DNA of 53,782 bases from Martinezella lusitana (GCF_016901135.1 NZ_JAFEVL010000023.1:1-53782), one strand, 5' to 3'; counted from the stretch's first letter, positions 7,890 to 17,782 are shown. Made by a program: numbers and translations. Notes: generated by a model from the sequence alone, not told the origin.

Positions 7890-8873
7890 ATGTCACTTAC
7901 GCGTCGAAATTTGATAATTGCCTCGGCAGTCGGGGCGAGCGCAGCCTTACTATCAGGTCAGGTCTTTGCAGATGGCCTGCCAGTCCTGACCAAAAAGGCT
8001 AGCTACAAGGTCGGCTTCGCCCAAAGCGAAAGCAACAATCCGTGGCGTATCGCGCAAACAAAGAGCATGCAGGACAAGGCCAAAGAGCTCGGTTATCAGC
8101 TCGTCTACACCGACGCTGCGAGCTCAGCCGCAAAGCAAGTTGCCGACGTCAACTCGATGATCGCGCAGGGTGTCGACTTGATCTTTTTGACGCCGCGTGA
8201 AGAAAAGCCACTTATTCCAGCCGTGATGGCCGCCAAGAAGGCAGGAATCCCGGTTATTCTGCTCGACCGCAACGTCGATCAGTCGTTGGCCAAGGCTGGT
8301 CAGGATTATGTGACTTTCATTGGCTCGGACTTCGTTCAGGAAGGTCGGCAGGCGGCCGAATGGCTGGCGAAGAATGCTAACGGCAAATCGAAGATCATCG
8401 AAATCGAAGGTACTACCGGCTCGTCCCCAGCGAACGACCGTAAGAAAGGCTTTGATGAGGCGATCGCCAAAGCTGGTGGCTTCACGATCGTCGCTTCTCA
8501 GTCGGGTGATTTCTCACGCGACAAGGGTCGGCAAGTCGCCGAAACACTTATCCAGGCACATCCTGAAGCCGATATTATTTATACCCACGCCGACGAGATG
8601 GCGATGGGCGCCATCGCAGCTCTAGAGGCTGCAGGCAAAACACCGGGCAAAGATGTGCTGGTGGTTTCCATTGATGGCGAAAAGGACGGTGTTCAGGCGA
8701 TCGTCGATGGCAAGCTCGGATCAAGCGTCGAATGCAATCCGCGCTTTGGCCCTAAGGCCTTCGAAACCATGGCGCGGCTCGCCAAGGGTGAGAAAATTGA
8801 ACCTTGGGTGAAGAACGTCGACAACTTCTATGATTCTTCCAATGCCAAGGATGCGTTGCCAAAGGCATACTGA
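7890..8873 (+). CDS. ytfQ: Sugar ABC transporter substrate-binding protein, YtfQ type
   Basis: The product is a periplasmic pentose/hexose-binding protein of the YtfQ (galactofuranose) group. A Tat-like or Sec signal (SLTRRNLIIASAVGASAALL) ends at VFADG. The family blocks are clear: KVGFAQSESNNPWRIAQTKS, GVDLIFLTPREEKPLIPA, GSDFVQEGRQAAEWL, GTTGSSPANDRKKGF, IIYTHADEMAMGAI and VSIDGEKDGVQAI. The start at 7890 is chosen because GGAGG lies ten bases upstream; the earlier ATG at 7866 has no usable site. It is the first gene of a transporter operon. The exact sugar cannot be told from sequence. Confidence 0.92.
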   Translation: MSLTRRNLIIASAVGASAALLSGQVFADGLPVLTKKASYKVGFAQSESNNPWRIAQTKSMQDKAKELGYQLVYTDAASSAAKQVADVNSMIAQGVDLIFLTPREEKPLIPAVMAAKKAGIPVILLDRNVDQSLAKAGQDYVTFIGSDFVQEGRQAAEWLAKNANGKSKIIEIEGTTGSSPANDRKKGFDEAIAKAGGFTIVASQSGDFSRDKGRQVAETLIQAHPEADIIYTHADEMAMGAIAALEAAGKTPGKDVLVVSIDGEKDGVQAIVDGKLGSSVECNPRFGPKAFETMARLAKGEKIEPWVKNVDNFYDSSNAKDALPKAY

Positions 8874-8995
8874 TCCCTTCCGGGCGGGGTCTGGTCGGCA
8901 GCTGCGTTGCGTCTAGCGCGGGGCCTTCGACTGGACCCTGTTTGGCGTTTCAAACTTACGTTCCGCCACGGGGAGCGTCCCATAGGATAATGAAT

Positions 8996-10495
8996 ATGCT
9001 GCTTTCGATGACGGCCATCGACAAAAGCTTTGGCGGTGTTCGAGTGTTGACAGAAGCCTCACTCGAAATCGAGCCCGCGGAAGTGATGGCGCTGATAGGA
9101 CAGAACGGCGCCGGCAAGTCGACACTCATTAAGATCCTCACCGGAGCCTATTTTCGCGACAACGGTGACATCACTTTTGAAGGGAAACAGGCGAACTTCC
9201 AATCTACCGCCGAAAGCCAGACGGCTGGCATCGCTACTATCTACCAAGAGATCAACTTGGCGCAGCACCGCTCCGTTGCAGAGAACATCTTCTTGGGCCG
9301 TGAGCCCAAGAAATTCTGCCTTGTCGATCGCAATAAAATGTGCGCCGACGCAAGAGCGGTGCTGACGCGATTCAAGCTAGATATTGATGTCGAACGACCC
9401 CTTGAGGATTTCGGAGCGGCCACCCGGCAGATGGTAGCGATCGCCAGAGGCGTCACGCAGAACGCCCGCCTCGTCATCATGGACGAGCCGACCTCCTCGC
9501 TCGACGAACGCGAGGTTGCTGTTCTCTTCGAGACAATCCACGCATTGAAAGCTGACGGTGTTGCTACTGTTTTCATCAGTCATCGTCTGGACGAGCTCTA
9601 TGCGATCTGCGACCGCATAACCGTGATGCGCGATGGCCGTACGGTCGCTGCCACTGCCATGAAGGATATTTCCAAGGTCGAACTGGTCCGCACAATGCTT
9701 GGCAAGGAACTGACCGCTTTCACGGCGGGTGCGGGTAACCGGAGTGGGAATCCAAGGGAGACGCTTGTCGAGGCAAAGAACCTGAGCGCTGGCTTACGGG
9801 TTCGCGACGTCTCGCTATCCATCGGCAAAGGCGAAATCGCCGGTCTGGCAGGTCTGCTTGGCTCAGGAAGAACTGAGACCGCACGTCTGATCTACGGAAT
9901 TGATCGCCGCGATGGCGGGACAGTCCTCGTTGCGGGCAAGGCGACTGCTTATAACGAACCTGTCGACGCGATCGCCGCTGGATGTGGCTTCGTATCGGAA
10001 GATCGCAAAGTGGAAGGCATCGTGCCTGACATGAGCGTACGCGAGAATATGACGCTCGCCATTCTGCCCCGGCTGCAGAAGTCCGGGATCGTCGATCGCG
10101 CCGCGCAGAAGGCGATCGTAGACAAATATATAAAAGCTCTCGGCATCAAGTGCGCATCGCCAGAACAGCCGATCCGAGAGCTTTCCGGCGGCAATCAGCA
10201 GAAAGTCCTGCTTGCCCGCTGGCTATGCATGAATCCCCGCCTGCTGATCATCGACGAGCCAACACGAGGTATTGATGTCGGTGCAAAGGCAGAAATCTTG
10301 AACCTGCTTCGGTCACTCGCCGATGACGGTCTGAGCGTATTGATGATTTCCTCCGAACTCGAAGAATTGATCGCCGTCGCGGATCATGTGACGGTCCTGT
10401 CGGACGGTCGCTCGGTCGCTCATTTGTCAGCAGATGAACTATCAGAGGATCGACTAATGACCGCCATGGCTCACCAGAGCAAGGCGGTAGCATGA
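8996..10495 (+). CDS. ytfR: Sugar ABC transporter ATPase, YtfR type
   Basis: This 499-residue protein carries two ABC ATPase domains, as in RbsA/YtfR. The first has Walker A GQNGAGKSTL, a Q-loop and Walker B LVIMDEPTSSL; the second has the degenerate GLLGSGRTET loop, the signature LSGGNQQKVLLARWL and Walker B LLIIDEPTRGID. I chose ATG 8996 because AGGA lies eight bases upstream; an in-frame extension to 8942 has no such site. The stop overlaps the next start by four bases (ATGA). It powers the two permeases that follow. Confidence 0.94.
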   Translation: MLLSMTAIDKSFGGVRVLTEASLEIEPAEVMALIGQNGAGKSTLIKILTGAYFRDNGDITFEGKQANFQSTAESQTAGIATIYQEINLAQHRSVAENIFLGREPKKFCLVDRNKMCADARAVLTRFKLDIDVERPLEDFGAATRQMVAIARGVTQNARLVIMDEPTSSLDEREVAVLFETIHALKADGVATVFISHRLDELYAICDRITVMRDGRTVAATAMKDISKVELVRTMLGKELTAFTAGAGNRSGNPRETLVEAKNLSAGLRVRDVSLSIGKGEIAGLAGLLGSGRTETARLIYGIDRRDGGTVLVAGKATAYNEPVDAIAAGCGFVSEDRKVEGIVPDMSVRENMTLAILPRLQKSGIVDRAAQKAIVDKYIKALGIKCASPEQPIRELSGGNQQKVLLARWLCMNPRLLIIDEPTRGIDVGAKAEILNLLRSLADDGLSVLMISSELEELIAVADHVTVLSDGRSVAHLSADELSEDRLMTAMAHQSKAVA

Positions 10496-11493
10496 CCGCG
10501 CCTCACTCACTTCCGCCAACCGCTACTCGCCCGCATGTGAACTGGTTTGTCTGGATTGGCCGCTATGGTACGCTTGCCGCGCTTCTCGTCCTGATCGCTT
10601 TCAATATGGCGGTGACGCCGAATTTCCTGTCATTGCAAACGCTCAACGTCAATCTCACCCAAGTCGCCACGATCGTCATCGTTGCGACCGGCATGACACT
10701 GGTCATCGCGACCGGGGGCATCGACCTTTCCGTCGGATCTCTGATGGCGATTTCCGGCGCGCTGGCGCCAATGATCTTGCTCGGCGAGATCGTGCCTATC
10801 CCCAATCCGGTTGTCGCTGTGGGACTGGCTCTCACAGTCCCCGTGGCTGTCGCGGCCTTGTTTGGGTGGTTCAATGGCTTCCTTGTTACACATTACAAGA
10901 TCCAGCCGATCATAGCGACACTAGTCCTCTTCATTGCTGGTCGCGGCATCGCCCAAGTGCTGACCAACGGCAATCTCCAGTCTTTCAAGAATGACGCCTT
11001 CCAGTTCATCGCACTCGGACGGATCCTCGGTATTCCAGTGCAAGTCATCATCATGGCCGTGATGGTCGCCATTACCGCCTTCGTTGTCCGCCGTACCGGT
11101 TTTGGGCGGCGGATTATCGCGGTGGGCGGCAACGAGATGGCGGCGCGCCTCGCGGGTATTCCAGCTCAGCGGGTCAAGCGGATAGTCTATATTGTCAGCG
11201 GTGCGCTTGCCGGCATCGCGGGTCTGGTCGTGGTTGCCCGTAATTCGGCCAGTGACGCCAATCTGGTTGGGTTGGGCATGGAGCTCGACGCCATCGCCGC
11301 AGTGGCCGTCGGCGGTACGCTGCTGAGTGGCGGGAGAGCCAATATCATCGGCACTCTGCTTGGCGCCTGCGTCATCCAACTTGTGCGCTATACCTTGCTG
11401 GCCAACGGCGTTCCGGATGCCGCCGCACTCGTCGTAAAAGCGGGGTTGATCATTGTTGCCGTCTTCATTCAGCAGCACACGGAGAGAGGGTAA
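10492..11493 (+). CDS. ytfT: Sugar ABC transporter permease, YtfT type
   Basis: The 333-residue protein is a BPD-transp-2 family inner-membrane permease with about eight to ten hydrophobic segments. The family signature ATGGIDLSVGSLMAISGA is near residue 75, and GNEMAARLAGIPAQRVKR, the ATPase-contact loop, near residue 205. It overlaps ytfR by four bases and is followed after three bases by a second permease. Two different permeases in one operon are typical of the YtfQRT-YjfF galactofuranose system. Confidence 0.93.
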   Translation: MTAPHSLPPTATRPHVNWFVWIGRYGTLAALLVLIAFNMAVTPNFLSLQTLNVNLTQVATIVIVATGMTLVIATGGIDLSVGSLMAISGALAPMILLGEIVPIPNPVVAVGLALTVPVAVAALFGWFNGFLVTHYKIQPIIATLVLFIAGRGIAQVLTNGNLQSFKNDAFQFIALGRILGIPVQVIIMAVMVAITAFVVRRTGFGRRIIAVGGNEMAARLAGIPAQRVKRIVYIVSGALAGIAGLVVVARNSASDANLVGLGMELDAIAAVAVGGTLLSGGRANIIGTLLGACVIQLVRYTLLANGVPDAAALVVKAGLIIVAVFIQQHTERG

Positions 11494-11496
11494 ATC

Positions 11497-12480
11497 ATGA
11501 GATCAACCGCTTCCAAGTTTTCCTATCTCGGGCCATTCGCTCCACGATCCAGCGGTGACCTCGCCCGTCTCGGCGTTGTCGCTGCCCTTCTGGGGCTGAT
11601 CCTGTTCGGCACTCTCCGCTACGATCACTTTCTATCCTCCTACAACGCGCTTTCTTTTCTGCGTTATAATTCAATGTTCGCCCTGATTGCGCTGGGCATG
11701 GCGTTGGTCATTATGACCGGCGGCATTGACTTATCGGTCGGTGGTACAGCGGCTATGTCCAGCGTGGTAGCCGCTCTCCTCTCTCCCTATCATTGGGCTC
11801 TGGGTCTCGCCGGCGGCCTGGCGGCGGGTCTCGCGGTAGGCACCATCAATGGCCTCCTCATTACACGCTTAAGAATTCAGCCATTTATCGCCACGCTTGC
11901 AGCCATGCTGGCCGCCTACGGAACGGGGTTGCTTCTGGCCAACAATCAATCCGTATCGGTATCCTACGATTCAGGATTTACCGATATCGGCCAAGGTGAC
12001 TTCCTCGGCTTTCCGACCCCCGCATGGATCGCACTGTTCATCTATATTTGCGGCTGGATCACGCTGGAGCGACACCCTATCGGCAGGCGCATTCTCGCCA
12101 TTGGCGATGGCGAGGTGACCGCCAAGCTGATGGGCCTCAAAGTTGAACGCGCATTGATGGGCGTGTACATAACGTCCGGCATTCTCGCCGGTCTTGCGGG
12201 CGTCATCCTTGCTTCGCAGTTCGGCGCCGGTCAGCCCACCGAAGGGGTTGGCTGGGAATTGTTCGCCATCGCATCGGTCGTCGTCGGCGGGACACTGCTC
12301 ACCGGCGGCGTCGGCTCTATCGGCGCGACCCTGGCCGGCGTGCTGTTGCTTGCAATGGTCTTCAACATCCTCAACTTCGAAAATGGTCTCGGCTGGATTT
12401 CGCTCTCGGCTTACTGGCAATCGGTGATTCGTGGCTTGTTCCTGCTCGGTGTCGTCATCCTGCAAGCGAAGCTGAAATAG
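11497..12480 (+). CDS. yjfF: Sugar ABC transporter permease, YjfF type
   Basis: The 327-residue product is the second BPD-transp-2 permease, with MTGGIDLSVGGTAAMSS near residue 75 and GDGEVTAKLMGLKVERA as the coupling loop. It starts three bases after the ytfT stop and so is in the same operon. It would form a heterodimeric channel with YtfT. Confidence 0.93.
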   Translation: MRSTASKFSYLGPFAPRSSGDLARLGVVAALLGLILFGTLRYDHFLSSYNALSFLRYNSMFALIALGMALVIMTGGIDLSVGGTAAMSSVVAALLSPYHWALGLAGGLAAGLAVGTINGLLITRLRIQPFIATLAAMLAAYGTGLLLANNQSVSVSYDSGFTDIGQGDFLGFPTPAWIALFIYICGWITLERHPIGRRILAIGDGEVTAKLMGLKVERALMGVYITSGILAGLAGVILASQFGAGQPTEGVGWELFAIASVVVGGTLLTGGVGSIGATLAGVLLLAMVFNILNFENGLGWISLSAYWQSVIRGLFLLGVVILQAKLK

Positions 12481-12564
12481 CTCAACAGATACGTTCAATT
12501 ACCTGAATTCATAGGGTGTTGGGAATTCTGAAAGTCAAACGACGTTTTGGTAAAGGGAATCAGC

Positions 12565-13134
12565 GTGAATAGTCTTGAAGCGAAGAACGGATTGCACTGG
12601 CGGGTGATCGAGGAGATTGCTGCGTCCGTGGATAGCATCGACGCCGACGCGATAGATCGCACGGTCGAGCTCATCGCCATGGCCCGTCACGTCAGCGTAT
12701 TCGGCTGCGGTCGTGAAGGATTACAAATTCGTGGGTTTGCCATGAGGCTTTTCCATATGGGGCGGGCGGTCTCCGTCGTCGGGGAAATGGTCACTCCTGC
12801 CATAGGCCATGGAGATCTTTTCCTGGTCGTGGCCGGACCAGGAACGCTCTCGACAGCATCAGCCCTTGTCGGGGTCGCCCGCGCTTCGGGGGCGCTAGTC
12901 CTAACCATAACAGCGCAGCCGCAAGGCCCTGTGCCGCAAGGATCGGACGAGGTGTTGGTTTTGCCAGCGCAGACGATGGCAAATGATCAGGGAGAAGCCA
13001 AGTCGGCAATGGCGATGGGATCTGTTTTCGAAGGAGCACTGTTCGTGCTGTTCGAAGTAATGACCCTGAAGCTAAAGGATAGGTTGGGCGTGTCCGACGC
13101 AGATATGCGCAAGAACCATACAAATCTCGAATGA
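12565..13134 (+). CDS. SIS-domain sugar-phosphate isomerase, HxlB-like
   Basis: The 189-residue protein is a single SIS domain resembling 6-phospho-3-hexuloisomerase. Landmarks are VSVFGCGREGLQIRGFAMRL (phosphosugar loop), GDLFLVVAGPGTLSTASALV and the late SAMAMGSVFEGALF. HxlB converts hexulose-6-phosphate to fructose-6-phosphate in the ribulose monophosphate route, but here no HxlA synthase is present, so the substrate may differ. I chose the GTG at 12565 because AAGGGA lies six bases upstream. It follows the transporter by 84 bases and probably acts on the imported sugar after phosphorylation (inference); no kinase is in the window. Confidence 0.78.
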   Translation: MNSLEAKNGLHWRVIEEIAASVDSIDADAIDRTVELIAMARHVSVFGCGREGLQIRGFAMRLFHMGRAVSVVGEMVTPAIGHGDLFLVVAGPGTLSTASALVGVARASGALVLTITAQPQGPVPQGSDEVLVLPAQTMANDQGEAKSAMAMGSVFEGALFVLFEVMTLKLKDRLGVSDADMRKNHTNLE

Positions 13135-13213
13135 CCTTCCTTGCGGGCGAGCTATGGGGCCACGGCACTCTCGTCGAATCAGGATGCCGCCGAGCGCTAG
13201 AATTGCCTCCCAC

Positions 13214-13450
13214 CACACGACGCTGAACAGATGGGTCGTGAAATATTCGCCGCTTATTGCCTGCCATGCCGGCGCCGCAAATCCGCGACCAGCCGTTCCT
13301 GGCGAATGGACGAAACCTATATTCAGGTCAAAGGCAAGTGGACCTATTTCTATCGCGCGGTCGATAAATTCGGCAAAACCCTTGATTTCATGCTGTCCGA
13401 GCACCGCGACGAGGCTGCAGCCAGCGCCTTCTTCGCCCGCACGATCCAGC
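13214..13450 (+). pseudogene. IS6 family transposase, internal fragment
   Basis: Two frames give pieces of an IS6-family DDE transposase: TTLNRWVVKYSPLIA, then after a frameshift near 13260, SWRMDETYIQVKGKWTYFYR (the DETY catalytic Asp) through LDFMLSEHRDEAAASAFFAR. Both the N-terminus and the C-terminal half are missing. It sits immediately after the sugar locus and may mark the point where downstream genes of that operon were lost. Confidence 0.72.
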
Positions 13451-13477
13451 CTGAACGCCCTCTTGTCAGCCGGAGTG

Positions 13478-14071
13478 TTAAGGCGTCGCGGAGCGATGCT
13501 CCGCACGGGCCGCTTCCCATACTTCTTTTGCCGCATCCGCGTTCATCGCGGCGATCCCCAGCCCCACCAGCAGGTCGGGCCACGCCGAGTTCCAGACGAA
13601 TGCGGTGACAAGACCGGCTCCGATGATGGCAATGTTGGCGACCACATCATTGCGGGCCGACAGGAAGGCCGCTCGCGTCAGGCTGCCGCCGTGCTGGCGG
13701 TAGCGCACCAGCATGGACGCACAGGCGAAATTGATAGCCGCCGCGCCGAGCCCAGTCAGGACGAGCGGCAGCGGGTCCGGCGCAACCGGCACTAGGAATT
13801 TCTGATACGCCGTCCAAAGGGTCGCCAGGCCCGGCACGAGCAGGATGCCCGCCAGCAAGACACCGAGGCGGGCACGGTTGCGTAAGCTCCATCCCAACGC
13901 CAGGGCGATCAGGAGATTGATGGAAGCGTCTTCAAGGAAGTCGACGCTATCTGCCAACAGAGACACGGAGCCAATTGCGATCGCGACGGCGAACTCCAAT
14001 CCGAAATAAGCGAGATTCAACAGCGCCACACGCGTCACAACCCGCCGAAGTCCTGTGCCCATGATTGCCAT
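13478..14071 (-). CDS. Cation diffusion facilitator-like transporter
   Basis: From ATG 14071 the 197-residue product has about five to six hydrophobic segments and the CDF signature SVSLLADSVDFLEDASINLL, with Asp residues where CDF proteins bind divalent metal in helix II; a second Asp pair appears as SARNDVVANIAI in helix V. It is shorter than usual CDF exporters because it lacks the cytoplasmic C-terminal domain. The start is four bases beyond the chrB-like stop, so the two form an operon. A metal-efflux role is likely; the metal is not known. Confidence 0.75.
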   Translation of the reverse strand: MAIMGTGLRRVVTRVALLNLAYFGLEFAVAIAIGSVSLLADSVDFLEDASINLLIALALGWSLRNRARLGVLLAGILLVPGLATLWTAYQKFLVPVAPDPLPLVLTGLGAAAINFACASMLVRYRQHGGSLTRAAFLSARNDVVANIAIIGAGLVTAFVWNSAWPDLLVGLGIAAMNADAAKEVWEAARAEHRSATP

Positions 14072-14075
14072 GCTG

Positions 14076-14648
14076 TCAGCCCTTCGGTTCGAGTGGGTTC
14101 GACGCACTTCGGGTTTCCTCATGCGCCTCGAACACCTGGCTGGCGAAGGCGTCGAGCAGTTTCTCGCAAGCCTTAAGACGTTCGGAGGCATCGACGGCCA
14201 GCGGGGCGCCGTAGAAATCGAGCTTCCTGATTTTCTCAAGCCAGTCCTGTAGCTTCTTCAGATCGGCATCTTCTTCTTCCAGTTCAGCATAGGTGAATTT
14301 CTGCGCGGCAAGCTCCTTGGCGATTTCCTTTTCGAAATCACCGCATCGTTCCAGAAACTCCCGGTAATGTTCGTCGCGATCTGCCTTGAACCGGCTGGCC
14401 ACACGCTCTTGTTGAGCTGGATCGAGCGCCGCGGTTTCGAGCAGCACGGCTTCCCCGCCCATTTCGGCGACGTCGTTGTCGAGCATCTTCATACGTCGGG
14501 CGTTCTCGTCCGTTTTCGGCAGCAGACAGACACCGTTCTGCAAATACACTGCACCGAGGCCCTTGAGCTTGCGCCAGAGCGCGACGCGCTTGGCAGCCGG
14601 CTCGGTTGGCACTTTGTAGATGAGTAACAGCCAGGTCAGGTCGGTCAT
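14076..14648 (-). CDS. chrB: ChrB N-terminal-domain protein
   Basis: The 190-residue product matches the N-terminal domain of ChrB, the chromate-responsive regulator: TDLTWLLLIYKVPTEPAAKR, VALWRKLKGLGAVYLQNGVC, then KADRDEHYREFLERC. The C-terminal ChrB domain of full-length regulators (about 310 residues) is missing, and no chrA pump is nearby. I chose ATG 14648 because it fits family starts, although no strong ribosome site is visible; a TTG at 14684 would extend it by 12 residues. It precedes the CDF-like gene by four bases. Confidence 0.78.
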   Translation of the reverse strand: MTDLTWLLLIYKVPTEPAAKRVALWRKLKGLGAVYLQNGVCLLPKTDENARRMKMLDNDVAEMGGEAVLLETAALDPAQQERVASRFKADRDEHYREFLERCGDFEKEIAKELAAQKFTYAELEEEDADLKKLQDWLEKIRKLDFYGAPLAVDASERLKACEKLLDAFASQVFEAHEETRSASNPLEPKG

Positions 14649-15077
14649 GGCTGATTGCATAATGTTACAGCCGTTACATGTCAATCGCTACGGACCTCGC
14701 AAGACATCACTCCGAAGTATCGGTCGCGATACATCTGGGGACGCAAAGCATGTGGGGCGGGGCCCTAATTCGGTCGCTTCCCTGGAGGCCGAGGTCAGAG
14801 GCGTGGTGCCGCTCGCGAAAGCATGAGCCACGCAAGCGTAGCCACGAAACGCTGTTCACCGGCTGTTGTGCGATGCTGCCAACGGAAGGCGCCGGCTACG
14901 GCCGAGGACGCTGGTATTCAGCGACGCCTGGAGACGTGTCCACGCAGGAACTCCGCGAGATATAAAGTTACCGGCAACCGGCGGCCATGGCCAATGGCAC
15001 ATCGGCGCCTTCGTGCGAAACAACCGCAACGGGCCACCCTGTTCCGGAGCCACGGTTAAAGTCACGTTGACATTCGC
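14649..15077. other. Intergenic, no recognisable gene
   Basis: No family is recognisable in any frame. The region carries scattered GC-rich inverted repeats and should contain the promoter for the chrB-CDF pair, which I could not identify with confidence. Confidence 0.35.
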
Positions 15078-16169
15078 TCAGTCGGAATTGGAAGGCGGCG
15101 TGGGGTGGCTGCGTTCCTCGACTTCGGCCATGGTCCACTCACGGAAGAGGCTGTAGGCGACCGCCAGCAGCGTTGGCCCGAGAAAGATGCCGATGAAGCC
15201 AAAGGCGATGACGCCACCAAGGAGCCCGAAGAGGCCGAGCAACACCGGCAGGTTGTTGGTTTTGCCGAGGACGTAGGGTCTGATGACGTTGTCGATGCTG
15301 CTGACAAGGAGCAAGCCCCACGCCGCGACGAAGATACTCCGCCAAATGGCACCCTGGGCAAGAAACCATAGCGCCACCGAGCCCCATACAAGCGGGGGGC
15401 CTGCCGGCACAAACGACAGGATGAACGTAAGGAAACCAAGCAGCAGCGCCTGAGGTACACCGGCGATCCAGAAACCAATGCCGGCTAAGAGGGCCTGGGC
15501 GAGTGCCGTGCCGATCAAGCCGTAAATGACGCCCTTGACGGTCGCGCCCACGACCACAAGCAGCTCTCGGGCCCGGAGCCCGGCGAATCTTTCGCCGACT
15601 GCGCGCACGTGGGCCGCCATCCGCCGAGCGTGAAGGAAGAAGAAGAAGGCGATGAATACGCTCAGCCCGAGTTCGAGGAGCCCAGCGCCGAGCACCGCCC
15701 CGCTGGCAACTGCTAAGTTTGTGGCGGGGCCGATCAGCTTCTTCAGTTCAATGGTGAACGCGGGCGCATTGTGGGCCAAGCTCTCCCAATAGGCAGCCAG
15801 GTTCTCGCCGATTAACGGGAGTCCTGCGACCCAGTGCGGCGGCGTCGGAGGGCCTTGCTCGAGAACTTGGTTCACAGCCGTGAGCAGGTTGCCTACGCTG
15901 TCCGTCAATGTCGGCACCATAACGGCGAACGGTGCGACCAGAACGAGGGCGACCAACAACGTCATCATGGTGGCGGCCACACTTTTATTGCCACCGACTG
16001 CCCGCTCGCACCTCCTGTAGACCGGCCATGTCGAGAAGCAGATCACCGCCGCCCACAGGATGGCTGACAGGAATGGCTGAAGCACGAGAGCGCAACCGAG
16101 CGCAAGCAGAAGAAGGGCGCCGAGCCCCAGAATTTGTTCGATTGGCTTGCCGAGAGGTATCATGCCCAA
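15078..16169 (-). CDS. AI-2E family transporter (YdiK-like permease)
   Basis: The 363-residue protein belongs to the AI-2E/PerM permease family: about eight transmembrane segments, with a central soluble part (about residues 95-150) and the family pattern GFLTFILSFVPAGPPLVWGS in the second half, followed by VIRPYVLGKTNNLPVLLGLF. Members export diverse small molecules or act as Na+/H+ antiporters, so the name does not prove autoinducer transport. It stands alone, and its length matches the family. Nothing in the neighbourhood fixes a substrate. Confidence 0.88.
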   Translation of the reverse strand: MGMIPLGKPIEQILGLGALLLLALGCALVLQPFLSAILWAAVICFSTWPVYRRCERAVGGNKSVAATMMTLLVALVLVAPFAVMVPTLTDSVGNLLTAVNQVLEQGPPTPPHWVAGLPLIGENLAAYWESLAHNAPAFTIELKKLIGPATNLAVASGAVLGAGLLELGLSVFIAFFFFLHARRMAAHVRAVGERFAGLRARELLVVVGATVKGVIYGLIGTALAQALLAGIGFWIAGVPQALLLGFLTFILSFVPAGPPLVWGSVALWFLAQGAIWRSIFVAAWGLLLVSSIDNVIRPYVLGKTNNLPVLLGLFGLLGGVIAFGFIGIFLGPTLLAVAYSLFREWTMAEVEERSHPTPPSNSD

Positions 16170-16924
16170 TTTTTCCTGTTGCTCCGGCTAGATTATCAGT
16201 GATCGACGCGATGTGCAGCCAGCGGAAAGGCCGGCGTGTTGCGACTCGATAGGACAAACTCGCAGCCACAATTCTGGCGACAATCCCAGAAGCGCCGGCC
16301 CGATATGGCATCTCGCCTAGCTTAGCCAGGCGGCGACATTTGCCGAGGAGGAGTGTACTATACGTTGATAATTGAACCTTCATTGCGAACAAGTGATCCG
16401 CGGCCGATGATCGATTTTCAAAATATCGAAGACGCGCAGACCTTGGCGCAAGCAATTGTGAATACCATTCCAGAGCCCTTTATTGTCCTCGACGACCGGT
16501 TTCGTGTGCTGGCTGCCAGCCGTTCGTTTCATGAGACTTTCAAGTTCGATCCCGAATATACAAGAGACCGTCTGCTTTACGCCCTCGGTGACGGTCAATG
16601 GGATATTCCCGCCCTGCGCGTTGTTCTTGAGACGATCATTCCCGAACATGCCTCGATGGAGGGCTTTGAGGTCGCGCATGATTTTCCCGATCTCGGGCGC
16701 CGGACCATGCTGCTCAACGCCCGACAGGTCACTTACGGGGATAGCCGCCGCTCGATGATCCTGCTGGCATTCACCGATGTCACGGATCGGCGCAAGATCG
16801 AGCGGGAAAAGGAAGAGCTCCTTAAGCAGACAGAACAGCTGCTACATCAGAAGGAAATCCTGCAGAGGTGGCTCGGTTTGTCTGAACAGTTTCGAGCGTT
16901 TCGCTAAGTGGATTTCCGCCTCGA

Positions 16925-17782
16925 TTATGCTGCGACCTTCATCGGTGTCAGCGCGTTGAAGTAAGCCTGATCCGGCGTCTGCCGGTCAAGGGATGAATGT
17001 GGACGTCGGGCGTTGTAAAAGATCAGATAGCGGCCGATGCCAGTTCGGGCCTCGGACACGCTTTTGTAGGCGTGGAGATAGACCTCTTCGTATTTGATCG
17101 ACCGCCAGAGCCGCTCGACGAAGACATTGTCTCGCCATGCACCCTTGCCGTCCATCGAGATGGCGATTTCGGCCTTCTTCAGCACCGCCGTGAAGTCGGT
17201 GGAAGTGAACTGCGACCCCTGATCCGTATTGAAGATGTCAGGCTTGCCATACCGGGCAAGCGCCTCTTCGACTGCTTCAATACAAAGGCCGCTTCCATTG
17301 TGATCGAGAGCCGCCACGACAGAACCCGACGACTAAACCAATCGACGACAGCGCAGAGATAGACGAAGCCCCGCGCCATTGGAATATAGCTGATATCCAT
17401 GGCCCAGACCTGATTGGGCCTGATAACCGCCAGTTTGCGCAGGAGATACGGATAGACCTTGTGACCAGGTGCCGGTTTTGACGTATTGGGGCGACGGTAG
17501 ATCGCCTCAATACCCATCCTCTTCATCAGCGTGGCAACGTGAAGTCGCCCTGTCCGCAGCCCTTCTGCCTTCAAAAGCCATTGCAACATGCGGCTTCCAG
17601 CAAACGGGTAATCGAGGTGGAGTTCGTCGATCCCCGAGCGAATGCGCAGCATTCGTCCGCCGCCGCATCAGGGCCAGATCGTCATCTGACACGGGACGCG
17701 GCAAATAATAGACACTGCCACGACTGAAGCCGAGAAGCTTTGCCTGGCGCACGACCGACAGTTTGTGCCCGCGATTGATCAT
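16925..17782 (-). pseudogene. IS3 transposase OrfB, two frameshifts
   Basis: Three frames make up OrfB. From 17782: MINRGHKLSVVRQAKLLGFS; then IDELHLDYPFAGSRMLQWLL through VWAMDISYIPMARGFVYLC (rve first Asp); then, after a one-base loss at about 17280, CIEAVEEALARYGKPDIFNT, DQGSQFTSTDF (second Asp) and ARTGIGRYLIFYNARRPHSS (with the DDE Glu region before it). The copy is inactive unless the two breaks are sequencing errors. Confidence 0.82.

Noticed and set aside
12505..12530. Two GAATTC sites between yjfF and the isomerase gene as an operator
   Set aside because: Each is a self-palindrome by nature of the hexamer; the flanks do not extend the symmetry.
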